NCBI GenBank assembly: GCA_014529385.2
Contig: CM043945.1
Span: forward strand, 91,153,112 to 91,217,111
DNA: 64,000 nt
Reading direction: 5' to 3'
DNA from: Adiantum capillus-veneris
Taxonomy: Eukaryota; Streptophyta; Polypodiopsida; Polypodiales; Pteridaceae
This document shows positions 54,118 to 63,015 of this stretch, one piece after another. Each line of letters opens with the position of its first letter. The first letter of the stretch is position 1. The notes beneath the pieces were generated by a model that worked only from the letters and a program-made list of their open reading frames with translations, had not been told where the DNA came from and did not search any database. A program made the translations under genes and the position numbers.

Positions 54118-54400
54118 CAAAACCATAACCGTACCAACTTAAAACCATAACCACGAACTTAATTTGTGCAAAACTATAACCAAATTAAAACCATAACCGG
54201 CCATAACCACTTTGATCAAAACCATAATGTAGATAACCATAACCATAAACAAAACAATAACCATAAGCATAATCAAAAAGTTAAACATAACCATAAACAA
54301 AACAAGAACCATAACCATGTCTATACAATGACAATAACAATAACCATAACCATAAAGAAAACAATAATTGTCTGAACAATAACCATAACCATATATGTCT
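54118..54400. repeat. Degenerate CCATAA-type array
   Basis: Irregular repeats of AACCATAACC/AACATAACCATAA. They are not the plant telomere unit. They lie between the CACTA end and its last exon. Confidence 0.8.
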
Positions 54401-54579
54401 ATACAAAAAAGAGACACAAAAGCGTGTCTATGTATTACAAAGCATATATATGAAATCCACTGATGACTAGACGTCACAACCTGCACATAGGACAAGTCAC
54501 AAAATTAGTATTGATATTACTTCACATATACTTATTTAATTAAATCAACTCACACATATTAACGTCTCACCTCAATCGA

Positions 54580-54711
54580 TCAGCGAGACTCTAAGGCCTC
54601 CCAGTCTACAAGCTCTCCTGAAGCATCAAGATCATTCAATACTTCATAGATACCTCTGCGATATCCATCTGTCTCCTCTTGGCGTGTCGGGGCTCGATGC
54701 ATCGCAAGATT
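54580..54711 (-). CDS. CACTA transposase, last exon
   Basis: From the acceptor TGCAG at 54712 the minus strand reads NLAMHRAPTRQEETDGYRRG and IYEVLNDLDASGELVDWEAL, ending ESR and TGA (54580-54582). It joins in phase to the exon at 54801. The region corresponds to the part after the H..GSKSF-type motif of En/Spm (Transposase_24/Ptta) proteins, where G-R-P-T-R residues are common. Confidence 0.6.
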   Translation of the reverse strand, partial: NLAMHRAPTRQEETDGYRRGIYEVLNDLDASGELVDWEALESR

Positions 54712-54800
54712 CTGCATTTATACAAAAATCAAAGTAATAAGAATACATGATTCATCACGTTTAAAAAAACGCCATAGCTAGGATTGGATTGGAAACTCAC
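54712..54800 (-). other. Intron of the CACTA transposase
   Basis: The minus strand begins GTGAGT (54800-54795) and ends TGCAG (54712), 89 bases, AT-rich, phase 0. Both borders fit plant splice consensus and the reading frame is open across them. Confidence 0.65.
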
Positions 54801-54896
54801 AAACTCATAGCGAAAGGTGTCGAAGCCTCCGCTGCCAAGATGAGATGTCCCTCTAGTTATCTGTCGTATCTGCGCGGCCTGACGCTGCTGTCTGAC
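54801..54896 (-). CDS. CACTA transposase exon, 3' part
   Basis: Reads RQQRQAAQIRQITRGTSHLG then SGGFDTFRYEF up to the splice donor. En/Spm transposases have N-R-x-x-x..H-T-x-G-S-K-S-F-A at this place; here H-L-G-S-G-G-F. The upstream side of the exon is interrupted by the MITE at 54897. Confidence 0.65.
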
Positions 54897-55346
54897 ATTA
54901 GGGAAAATTTGGAGTCACAAAGGGGCCTTATAAGGAGTTTGACTTCCTCTCTCATGTCCAAAATGGGTGTGCGGTAAAAAATTTTCAAATCAACTCTAAA
55001 CTTGGTGGAGATTTGGCAGTTAGAATCTACTCTTCAACCTCTTTCTATTGATATATAGCACGCCACGAGACTCCTCATATTTTGAAAGATTCTATTTTTT
55101 ATTCTCTAGATTCTAAACAGAGTTGTCACATCACAAGAGAATAAAAAATAGAATCTTTCAAAATATAAGGAATCTCATGGCGTGCTATATATCAATAGAA
55201 AGAGCTTGAAGAGTAGATTCTAACTATCAAAACTCCGCTAAGTTTAGAGTTTATTTGCAAAAAATTTACCGCACGCCCGTTTTGGACATGAGAGAGGAAG
55301 TCAAACTCCTTATAAGGCCCCTTTGTGAGTCCAAATTTTCCCTAAT
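54897..55346. mobile_element. 450-bp fold-back MITE in the transposase exon
   Basis: ATTAGGGAAAATTTGGAGTC at the left is mirrored by CCAAATTTTCCCTAAT at the right. The inverted arms continue for about 210 bases each (for example GGGGCCTTATAAGGAG, GTCAAACTCC, AATAGAATCTTTCAAAATAT) around a loop of about 27 bases. Flanking GAC on both sides (54894-54896, 55347-55349) suggests a 3-bp target copy. The MITE splits coding sequence that resumes on its far side. Confidence 0.85.
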
Positions 55347-55660
55347 GACCGCGTGTCCGCTGTCCGCTCATCCTCCCTATTCTACTGCCACGTCTCGTGT
55401 GGGATGCCCAAAGGCTTCAGCGAGCCGGTCCTGAATGCCTGCCGAGATGCATCTTGTCGATGTTTCACGGTGTCCCGTGCAACACCCTTGATCCACCTCC
55501 TCAGAACATCCTTTGAACCCGGAGCAGGCTGGTACTCTCTCATGATGGTCTCCACTATATAACTGACTTTGTCCTCATCCTAATGAGGCCAAGGCGTCAG
55601 AATGCTGGTCAAAAACTATAGCTTCGCGAGCTGGCGAATCGGCTCTCTCATCTCAGTTCG
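55347..55660 (-). pseudogene. CACTA transposase, upstream part
   Basis: Minus-strand reading DKVSYIVETIMREYQPAPGS, KDVLRRWIKGVARDTVKHRQ, ASRQAFRTGSLKPLGIPHET then W-Q-stop matches En/Spm proteins (an I..V...F, P..VP...W pattern before the N-R region). TAG after WQ and one small shift next to the MITE disrupt it. Further upstream (55650-55900) a P/S/T/G-rich frame, DASTPPRSRPPSYPDTPLDT, probably belongs to the same protein. Confidence 0.65.
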
Positions 55661-55971
55661 ACTCTATCCATGTCAACAGAACCATCTGTCCGTACAATAT
55701 AGAGCTTGGAGGCACTAGGATCGTGTACCCCCCAAGGTGTCCGAAGTGTGTCGAGAGGTGTGTCTGGGTAGGACGGGGGTCGTGAGCGAGGAGGGGTTGA
55801 AGCATCTGTGGACCCTCCTCCACAGCAACCACCACCTGCACCTGACGATCCCCGAGATCGGCGAGTGCGTCTGTGCTGCAGAGATAAGGACGTACACGCC
55901 TCTACCGCACCCCTAGGTGTCGAAGCGGCCGTCATGGGAGACCTGGCAGGCGTCGTACCCATAGGCGTCCA

Positions 55972-55985
55972 CCCCCCCCCCCCCC
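55972..55985. repeat. Poly-C run between two CATAGGCGT copies
   Basis: A C14 run lies between CCATAGGCGTCC and CCATAGGCGT, immediately before the LTR of the next element. Confidence 0.8.
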
Positions 55986-55993
55986 ATAGGCGT

Positions 55994-57479
55994 TGGTGCA
56001 GCCAAAGTTGGTTCGCGCTATAAAGTGTGTTATGCAGTGCAAAGGGTGCTAACAAGTGCATGGTAGAGGGCTAAAGCCAGTGTGGGAGACCTCAGGAAGA
56101 CAGTGGCAATGGAAATGCATGCTTAAAGTGTTTTTTTAGGCGAGGGGGCCTTCGAAGTGGGCTAATTGGGACGGCATGTCAAGTGTTCGAGATGCGTGGA
56201 ATGTGCCCCGAAATGTGGTGTTCAAGATGCTCTAGAAGCTCGTCCAGACGGCTCGTCAAACGGAGCTTTGGTGTGAAAGATATGCCAGTCCGAAATTAGA
56301 AGGCTTTGCAGATCTCCGACGGGCAGGGCAGGTACAGACAGATGGCCAAAACTGGGATAAGTGGATACGTATGTAAAGCTCAAGTTGTGAAGCATGCCGG
56401 TCTTTTCGGTTCGCCATTTAGAGCTCAGACGGGCAAGTTATGGCCTGTGGAGTATTTACGGGGGGTCGGGTACGTGCTCGCCGGGCCATGTTGGTAAGCG
56501 CGTCGACAGGCATGTTTTTAGGGCTCGCAAAGATTCTGGAAAGTGGGATGCAATATGGAAAGCCAACCGGAGTTTACAGCTCGCTGATCGAATTCATGGT
56601 TAGAAGGATATGTGCACTTCAAGTTGACAATCAGTCGCGACAGGGGTACAACTTGATTTTTTACCACTTGCAGCTTGGTGTTCGAGGGGGTGAACTGACC
56701 TAAAGCGGAAAAGTTTTCAAGGTTTGGGGTTGGCTGGGGCGGCTTGGCGAGAGAGGGGTTCAGAAAGCCCGAGCATACGGAGCACCCGACCACATGCGAA
56801 ATGGATGCTATGGATGGTCTTTCATGGTAAGTGCAAAAGAAAATGGGTGGCTGGCTGAAGTTAAAGGGAAAAAAGAAAAAGGGGACCTTCAAAGCTAAGA
56901 GGAAAAGAAGAGGAGAAGTGAGACTGTGAAAGGAAAAAAAACAAAACAAAAGAAAGGCCCGCTACTGCCAAAAGTAGAAACATTTTTTTCTTCTTGGCTT
57001 GAGAAAGAAAAAGAGGAAAAGGAAGGAGAAAAGGGGAGGGTAGCCTTTTTCGAAGGTTTTGGATTTTCTTAGGTTTGGCTTGGAGTTTGGGGAGGAAGGA
57101 GGAGGGTCGCAAGATCAGAGTGATCGAAGCCGACACCCAAGGGAGAATCATCGCCATGAAGCGGCCTGGAAGAGCGAACACTACGCAGAGGAAAAGGCCT
57201 TCGAGGGCTCGCTCGTTAGAAGCTGGGGAAAGCTCACGAGGAGCAGGTCTCATGGAAACTTTTGTGTATGGCTTGAGCGGGGCTTGCCCTTGTGTACTTT
57301 TGGATGCGCGCCGGTTGGGACGTTGATCTTGTACTTGTGATTGATGCTAGTAAAGCAGAGTTCACCCCATTCCATTGAGTCTCTTGCATAGTCTTGTCCC
57401 CCCTTCTCTTCTGCTCTCGTGTGTGTGTGTGTGTGTGTGTGTGGGCATGTCGGCAAGTGTGCGCCGCCCCGACGAAGTG

Positions 57480-57557
<78 letters not shown>

Positions 57558-57780
57558 GTTTTGAGTGTGTGGGAGAGCATATAAGCTACTGCATTGAGGT
57601 GCGCGGGTTGTGTGAGTTAGGGTGTGTCTATGTGAGCGCGTGTGCGTACGTGGTTTGGTGAAAAGAGCAAGTCGAAGGTGCTCGCAAAGTAGATTGGGGT
57701 GTAGTGTGTGTCCTGGGCTATAGGAGGCATTCCGTGCTGGCGCGCTGGGCGTGCTCCCCATTCCCCCTCTCCATCTTCTG
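55994..57780 (+). repeat. 5' LTR and leader of the Tat-like element
   Basis: It starts TGGTGCAGCCAAAGTTGG and matches 63016-63975 almost base for base up to position 56959 (AAAGAAAGGC). Beyond that only this copy is available. It continues with purine-rich text, a (GT) run at 57419-57443 and a (GA) run at 57484-57553. The end of the LTR and the primer site could not be fixed; TGGTGCCCCCACGG at 57779 is a possible but unproven primer site. GTCGCGAC occurs at 56634. Confidence 0.7.
57484..57553. repeat. (GA)n microsatellite
   Basis: 70 uninterrupted bases of GA within the leader or LTR. Confidence 0.96.
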
Positions 57781-57851
57781 GTGCCCCCACGGAGGAGCAC
57801 ACTGATTGCTCCCAGTTAAGTCAAGAGAAGGAGTTTTTGGTGTTGGTCGAC

Positions 57852-58505
57852 ATGGTGTCTCGAAGTTGTGGGCCAACTTTTACAGGTGAAGCAAATCCTG
57901 ATGAGTGGGTTGCAGACTTTGAGTTGTATATGTTGTCGTTGCGCATGCCGAACGAGGACAGCAAGATGCAGACATTTCCTTTGGTGATGCGCGGGAAGGC
58001 AAAGATATGGTATGAAGCTTTAGAAGGTGAGCCGAGGCATGCTTGGCCGGCTCTGCGGGCACGCTTTCTACATGACTTCCGCAAAGAGGCGTCCCCAGTG
58101 GAGATGGATGCCAAACTGAAGGCGCTCAAGCAGGATGTAAGTGAAGAGTTCAGTTTAATTTTGGATCGTTTTGAAGTGTGCTGGGAAGAGTTAGCAGGTG
58201 CCATGCAATTGGCCAATGGCGACTACTTCAAACTGGATAAATTCATGGCAAGCCTGCATCCTAAAGTGAGGGAGAAAGTGGATTTTGAGAGCCCAGAAAA
58301 CTATAATGGTGCAGTGGCCATCGCAAAGGCAAAAAGCAGAAAAATCAAAAAGAAGATTGAACAAGGCGTGTCGGGCTATGAAGCAGTGGTCCAACCTCAG
58401 GGTCCGAGGGATGTTGTTCATGATGAGAACCCTGCAAATCGAGGTGTAGCCGTTGTGCCACAAAATTGGGTGCAACCTGTGCCGGATTTGTTTGAGCAAA
58501 TGTAG
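57852..58505 (+). CDS. Gag capsid part, Tat-like element
   Basis: ATG 57852 (MVSRSCGPTFTGEANPDEWV), then WYEALEGEPRHAWPALRARF, LHDFRKEASPVEMDAKLKAL, FSLILDRFEVCWEELAGAM and ASLHPKVREKVDF. This is the retrotransposon gag core that forms particles. The frame is open further upstream to 57708 without a better start. It ends at TAG 58503, from which the same frame continues, so the stop is probably a mutated CAG. Confidence 0.85.
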   Translation: MVSRSCGPTFTGEANPDEWVADFELYMLSLRMPNEDSKMQTFPLVMRGKAKIWYEALEGEPRHAWPALRARFLHDFRKEASPVEMDAKLKALKQDVSEEFSLILDRFEVCWEELAGAMQLANGDYFKLDKFMASLHPKVREKVDFESPENYNGAVAIAKAKSRKIKKKIEQGVSGYEAVVQPQGPRDVVHDENPANRGVAVVPQNWVQPVPDLFEQM

Positions 58506-58958
58506 GAATTGCGGCTAAGCGTGATGGATAGAGGTCAACCGAGAGGAGCAAGGGGCAGGGCAAGGCCACTCCCTGGCCGGTGTTACAATTGCGGTGAAGA
58601 AGGACACTATGCACCGGATTGCCCTCATCCACTAAGAGAAAGAGGCGGTATTTATCCACTGTTTGGCAGAGGTAGAGGCCAAGCACAGCTCAATGGCCCG
58701 AGGAAGCAGGTAGTCGAGAATCAGGTGCCGCCAGCTCCTCAGGATGGTGGTGAAGTCCCTAGGGTGAATATCATTGGAGTGGATAAGCAGGATGTTGAAG
58801 TTTTGGCCAACAAAAGAGCAAGGAGGGAAAGAGAGACAGAAACCGAGCGGGAGACGAGGGCCCTAAAGGTAAGGAGAAAGTGTATGAAGGCAAGGAGCAG
58901 CCGGAAACTCGCAAGAAGAGGAGGCGTCGCAAATCCAAGCAAGCAGACTTTCAGCTAG
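58506..58958 (+). CDS. Gag zinc knuckle part, Tat-like element
   Basis: Same frame. R/G-rich GARGRARPLPGRCYNCGEEG continues to HYAPDCP, a classical C-x2-C-x4-H-x4-C knuckle (58580-58625) for RNA binding. After a P/Q-rich stretch a charged part leads to a shift near 58850-58880; the parallel frame GKEKVYEGKEQPETRKKRRR carries the protein on. Confidence 0.85.
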   Translation, partial: ELRLSVMDRGQPRGARGRARPLPGRCYNCGEEGHYAPDCPHPLRERGGIYPLFGRGRGQAQLNGPRKQVVENQVPPAPQDGGEVPRVNIIGVDKQDVEVLANKRARRERETETERETRALKVRRKCMKARSSRKLARRGGVANPSKQTFS

Positions 58959-59735
58959 GGCGCGGCTACCCAGAATATGACTTGGTAAGCGATGTTCAAA
59001 ATCAGAAGGCTAACATAACCTTTGGTCAGTTGTTGGCTTTAAATCCCAAGCTACGAAGACAGTGGTCTACAAGTGTCAGCACCAGGCTGCCAAAGGCTAA
59101 GGGGAATGTGCATGAAATACAAAACATGGCATTGAGAGTGGGTAGCCTGACAAATGTCCTTCCTCTAGTGGATGCGGTCATTGAAAAGAGGATGCAGGCT
59201 CAGGCCTATATAGATGGTGGAGCACAAGTTTGCGTCATGACGGAGGCTGCTATGAAGGAAATAGGGGTCAAAGCAGTAGCTAAATCAAATGTACGCATGA
59301 GGATGGCTAACCCATACCAAGGCCAGGTGTTTGGGCGTGGCTCAAGATGTAAGAGTGAAAGTGATGGGCATTGAGTGCCTGATCGATTTCTTTGTGATGA
59401 AAGCGGGTGACAATGCTTATCCAATCATCTTGGGCAGGCCATGGCTACTTGCAATAGGGGCTAAGCAGGATTGGGGAAGCAGGGTGTTCACCTTGCCTGA
59501 CAAGGAGAGAGGGAGACATGTGGTGCTTGATTTGAAGACCAAAGAGATTTGTTTTCACCATCTGGCAGAAAAAAACAAAGATGATACGACAAGCTATGAG
59601 TATGAGAACGAAACAGGCTATGATGAGGGCCACACAGATACTGAAGAAGAGGAAAGTGAGGATGATATGCTAAAGATAGATTCCGACTTGTTTGGGGTTA
59701 CTGTTGAAGGCTCCCATGAAAAAGGGGAGGTGTAG
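58880..59735 (+). CDS. Protease region, Tat-like element
   Basis: Two overlapping frames. AQAYIDGGAQVCVMTEAAMK carries the retropepsin active site with D-G-G for the usual D-T/S-G. After a shift near 59335 the protein continues VKVMGIECLIDFFVMKAGDN and AYPIILGRPWLLAIGAKQDW with the I-L-G-R-P-W motif. An acidic stretch (TEEEESEDDMLKIDSD) ends at TAG 59733, after which the frame is open again. The frameshift makes it inactive. Confidence 0.82.
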
Positions 59736-60686
59736 CCACCACAGGTTGGTGGCATAGGTGTGGAGGAGGTAACTGCTATGCTAAGCAAAGATTTGACCAA
59801 GGAAGAGAGAGAAGGCTATGTGGAGCTGTGTGCCTCTTTTCTAAATTTATTTGCGATGAAGTTAAGGAGGTTAGGGGATATTCAGAAGGAGGCTCTTTGG
59901 CAGGAGATTAACCAGTTGTTAGATGCAGGCATCATATATCCCGTGAAGGAGTTGGAGTGGGTTTCTCTAGTGGTTATCACCCCTAAGAAGAATGGAAAAT
60001 GGCGGGTGTGAGTCGATTACAAGCCATTGAATGCGGCGACCAAGAGAAACCACTACCTGCTACCGTTCCAAGATGAAATCTTAAATCAGGTGGCAGGTCA
60101 TGAGAGGTACTCTATTATGGATGGATTTTCAGGGTACTTTCAGATAGGGATTGCGCTTGAAGACCAACTAAAGACGACATTTATCTCTCCATGGGGATGC
60201 TTTGCCTATTGCAGGATGCCATTTGGTTTAGTGAATGCCTACGCCACCTTCCAAGACCGGATGAATAGGGTGTTTCGTCCCTACTTGGGCAGATTCATTA
60301 GGGTTTTCATGGATGACATTGGGTGATATAGCTCAAGGGTGGATCATTTGTCAAAGCTCCGGCTATGTTTTCAAAGGCTGGACGAAGAAGGGGGTCAATT
60401 AAACCCTAAGAAGTGCAAGCTATCACAATCTCAAGCGCAATTTCTAGGTCATGTGGTGTCACAAAATGGAATTGAGGCAGATTTGGAAAAGGGCAAGGCG
60501 CTAGTCTTGATGGAGCCTCCCTCTAGTGCGCAAGGCTTGGCCTCCTTTGTACATAAGCTAAAGTACTTGTCGCGTTTTTTCTGGATGCTGTCACAGTATG
60601 TGTATCCTCTCCAAAAGAGGGCTCAACAGGTGCATGGTTTTGAATGGGATGAATATGCTCAAGAAGATTTTGATACGGTGAAATAA
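59736..60686 (+). CDS. Reverse transcriptase, Tat-like element
   Basis: Same frame as the protease end. LDAGIIYPVKELEWVSLVVI, NAATKRNHYLLPFQDEILNQ, YSIMDGFSGYFQIGIALEDQ, YCRMPFGLVNAYATFQDRMN and VFMDDIG (Asp-Asp about 60312-60317) are clear. Stops at 60009 (after KWRV) and 60324 interrupt it. About 30-35 residues normally between the first FA.. motif and the LL-D-A-G motif are missing (LRRLGDIQKEALWQEIN), suggesting an internal deletion. Confidence 0.9.
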
Positions 60687-61097
60687 ATTTTGTGTCAGCT
60701 GCCATCTGTGTGCCCTCCAAGTCAAGAGGATGATTTCTATGTGTCAATGACGATAGGTACCGTGGCTATTGGGGCGGTGTTACTGCAAAAGGTAGGAAGG
60801 AGCTATAAGCCTATCTACTTTGAAATCAGGGTAATAAGTCCTGGAGAGGTGGCTTACATTGAAGCAGAGCAGTGGGTCATGGCATTGGTTTTTGCTTGTA
60901 GAAAGTTCAAAGTGCACCTCATTGTGCGTAAGTTTTATGTGTTGACATCTAACAATCTATTGCCGGAAATAGTACTACACTTGAAGCCAGGGAAGCGGAT
61001 CATGAAGTGGGTGATAGAGTTGCAGGAATTCGAATTTGAGTTAAAAAATGACCATACAAGTCAGTCCCATTTGGCGGACATTTGGTCAGCAAAGTAG
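60687..61097 (+). CDS. First RNase H, degenerate, Tat-like element
   Basis: DDFYVSMTIGTVAIGAVLLQ, YKPIYFEIRVISPGEVAYIE and MKWVIELQEFEFELKNDHTS follow the RNase H plan, but the first catalytic Asp of the usual A-T-D/S-D motif is absent (SMTIG) and D-H-x-P/A-L is SNNLLPEIV. Loss of this domain's active site is known for Tat elements with a second RNase H. The stop before it (60684) and a shift at its end (61080-61097) are further damage. Confidence 0.82.
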   Translation: MLCQLPSVCPPSQEDDFYVSMTIGTVAIGAVLLQKVGRSYKPIYFEIRVISPGEVAYIEAEQWVMALVFACRKFKVHLIVRKFYVLTSNNLLPEIVLHLKPGKRIMKWVIELQEFEFELKNDHTSQSHLADIWSAK

Positions 61098-61570
61098 TGG
61101 AGTTGCCAATTTATCCAAGAGTAGTACGAGATGAAGCCAAAGAGGAGCCCGACGTGATTGGAGCCTTTACCATGTGGTTTGACGGTGCATATAGGAGGGT
61201 GATAAAGAAAGCTGGTGGAGGTGTGGTGATACACGATCCACAGGGCAGGGTAATCTTCTCAAAAGCCTATGATTTGGAGGATGTTCATACCAACAATGAA
61301 GCAGAATATTTTTCCCTCCATCTAGGTTTGAAACAATGCGTCGAGTTTGGCATTTCCAGGTTGGTGGTCAAAGGTGATGCGTTATTGTTCATCAAGCAAC
61401 TGCTAGGCCAATGGCAAGTAAAACGCGATTCCTTAAAACATTGGTTCTTTTCCATCAAGAAGTTGTTGAAGTTCTTTAGAGAAATCCAGTTCAAGCATGT
61501 GAAGAGAGATCACAATCAAGAGGCAGACCAGCTAGCAAGCAGTAAGGAGCAGGTACATGTTGCAAGTATA
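61098..61570 (+). CDS. Second, archaeal-type RNase H, Tat-like element
   Basis: TMWFDGAYRRVIKKAGGGVV, HTNNEAEYFSLHLGLKQCVE, LVVKGDALLFIKQLLGQWQV and VKRDHNQEADQLAS contain all four acidic residues (Asp, Glu, Asp, Asp) of an RVT_3-type RNase H. It is open from 61082. It sits between the first RNase H and the integrase, where Tat elements carry it. Confidence 0.9.
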
Positions 61571-62860
61571 TATGTGGCCCCGGCCACATACATAGGTAGA
61601 GAGTCATTGAAGGAGGTGGAAGATTTCTTGGATACAGGGCAGTCTCCCCAAGGTTTGTCTAAACTGCAAAGGAGGAGGATAGTTCAGAAAGCACGCAAAT
61701 TTACACTAGTAGGTGAAGACCTAATGACCTACAGCAGAGACGGGATGCTAAGGAGAGTGCTCTATAAAGAAGAGATTAACGTGGTGCTGGAGCAATGCCA
61801 TGAGGAGAGTGGACACCAAGGGAAAGGTCAAGTAATGTTTCGAGTGTTGAGAGCGGGTTTTTGGTGGCCTTCAGTAGTGAAGGATGTGCACTATTGGTGC
61901 AAAACCTGCCATGAATGCCATACTATAGGAGAGAGGCGCTTAACAGCTGAGTTATAGGGAGCGATTATTGCTCAGAATGCTTTTGAGAAGTGGGGTTTGG
62001 ATGCCATCGGTCCACTCCCTAAGTCTACAAGTGGTAAGAAGTATGTCATGGTTGCCATCGACTACCTCACAAGGTAGGTCGAGGCCAAAGCTGTGAAGGA
62101 GGTAAATGCACAGGTTGTGGCCCACTTTGTTTTCGATAACGTTTGTTGCCATTTCGGAGTGCCGTGGGTACTCATTTCAGATAGAGGGCAAGGGTTCAGA
62201 AGCAAGCTTATGCAGGCATTGGTGAAAAAACTAAAGATTCAACATCGGTTTTCTTCGCCTTATCATCCCCAATGCAATGATCTTGTGGAGAGTGCCAATG
62301 GACAAATCATCAAAATGCTCACGAAGTATGTGTATAAGCAGGAGACAGAATGGGAGGTCAATCTAGAGAAGTGTCTATGGGCCTACAGGACATCCTACAA
62401 AGTGGTGACCAACTTTACTCCATTTGAGTTGGGTGCTTTAAAAGGTATGTGGTGTATCAATGCCACTCCACAAGCTGTCTTACAAGATAGGATTGTCGGC
62501 CTTGAGGCATTGCAGATGGATAGAGAGGCAGCAACAGACTACTATGTGAAGCAGTGGGAAAGAAGAATGGCCAAAGTCAATGAGAGTCTGCCAAAAAAAA
62601 AGATAGAAGAAGGGGACCTAGTGATGAAGTATGAGAGCTACTTGGACTTCACCTTCCAGAAGAAATTCAAAAAGAAATGGACGGGTCCGTATAAAGTGCA
62701 AAAGGCCTTTCTGAATGGGACCTATCAGCTGGTGAGAGCCAATGGTAAGCTTCTCAGGCACAGGGTAAATGGTGTACGGCTCAAGCTGTACTTTGATAGG
62801 GGAATGGTGCCCGATGTACATCAAATGATGACCAAGGAGGTTGGGCAACCCACTTGAAGG
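61571..62860 (+). CDS. Integrase, Tat-like element
   Basis: One frame with TAGs at 61955 and 62075. The zinc module HEESGHQGKGQVMFRVLRAG..WCKTCHECH is followed by the core: GLDAIGPL, LISDRGQGFRSKLM (Asp 62180-62182), NDLVESANGQ (Glu 62288-62290; 35 residues between) and LWAYRTSYKVVTNFTPFELG. GPY/F module: KKKWTGPYKVQKAFLNGTYQ, then HRVNGVRLKLY. The protein ends at TGA 62855-62857. There is only one zinc module here, unlike family D. Confidence 0.92.
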
Positions 62861-63015
62861 GACTCAAGAGTAACAGACATATAGTTTTGTACATATTGTA
62901 CCTATGGTGGTGTCTTTTCCAGCATGCTTGAGTGTTTGCAGAGTGTTGCAAGTTTCAAGTTCAATAAAGCTACTTTTGGTTGAACATGAATGTTCAACAG
63001 GGGGGTGGGCAATGA
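62861..63015 (+). other. 3' untranslated region with polypurine tract
   Basis: Short noncoding stretch ending CAACAGGGGGGTGGGCAATGA. The purine run at 62997-63009 precedes the LTR by a few bases and is the likely plus-strand primer site. Confidence 0.7.

Larger units (their letters stand above)
53680..55993 (-). mobile_element. CACTA (En/Spm) transposon, one end preserved
   Basis: At 53680 the terminal sequence CACTACAACAAAAAAGGGGC is typical of plant CACTA ends, followed by subterminal short repeats of TTCGACGC/CGTCGAA and TCGATATACG in both orientations (53700-53840). Transposase exons on the minus strand lie at 54580-55660. The right part is cut by the LTR of the next gypsy element at 55994, so the other terminus and the 3-bp target copy (TGC at the left) cannot be checked. 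Confidence 0.82.

Noticed and set aside
54118-54400. Interstitial telomere repeat
   Set aside because: The unit is an irregular CCATAA type, not the plant TTTAGGG/CCCTAAA unit.
57779-57796. Primer binding site TGGTGCCCCCACGG of the Tat-like element
   Set aside because: I could not match it to the 3' end of a plant tRNA, and the LTR end is not defined, so it is mentioned only as a possibility.
57234-57800. 188-residue minus-strand frame with Ser-Leu and Thr-His runs
   Set aside because: It lies across GA and GT repeats in the leader of the Tat-like element, with no conserved motif.
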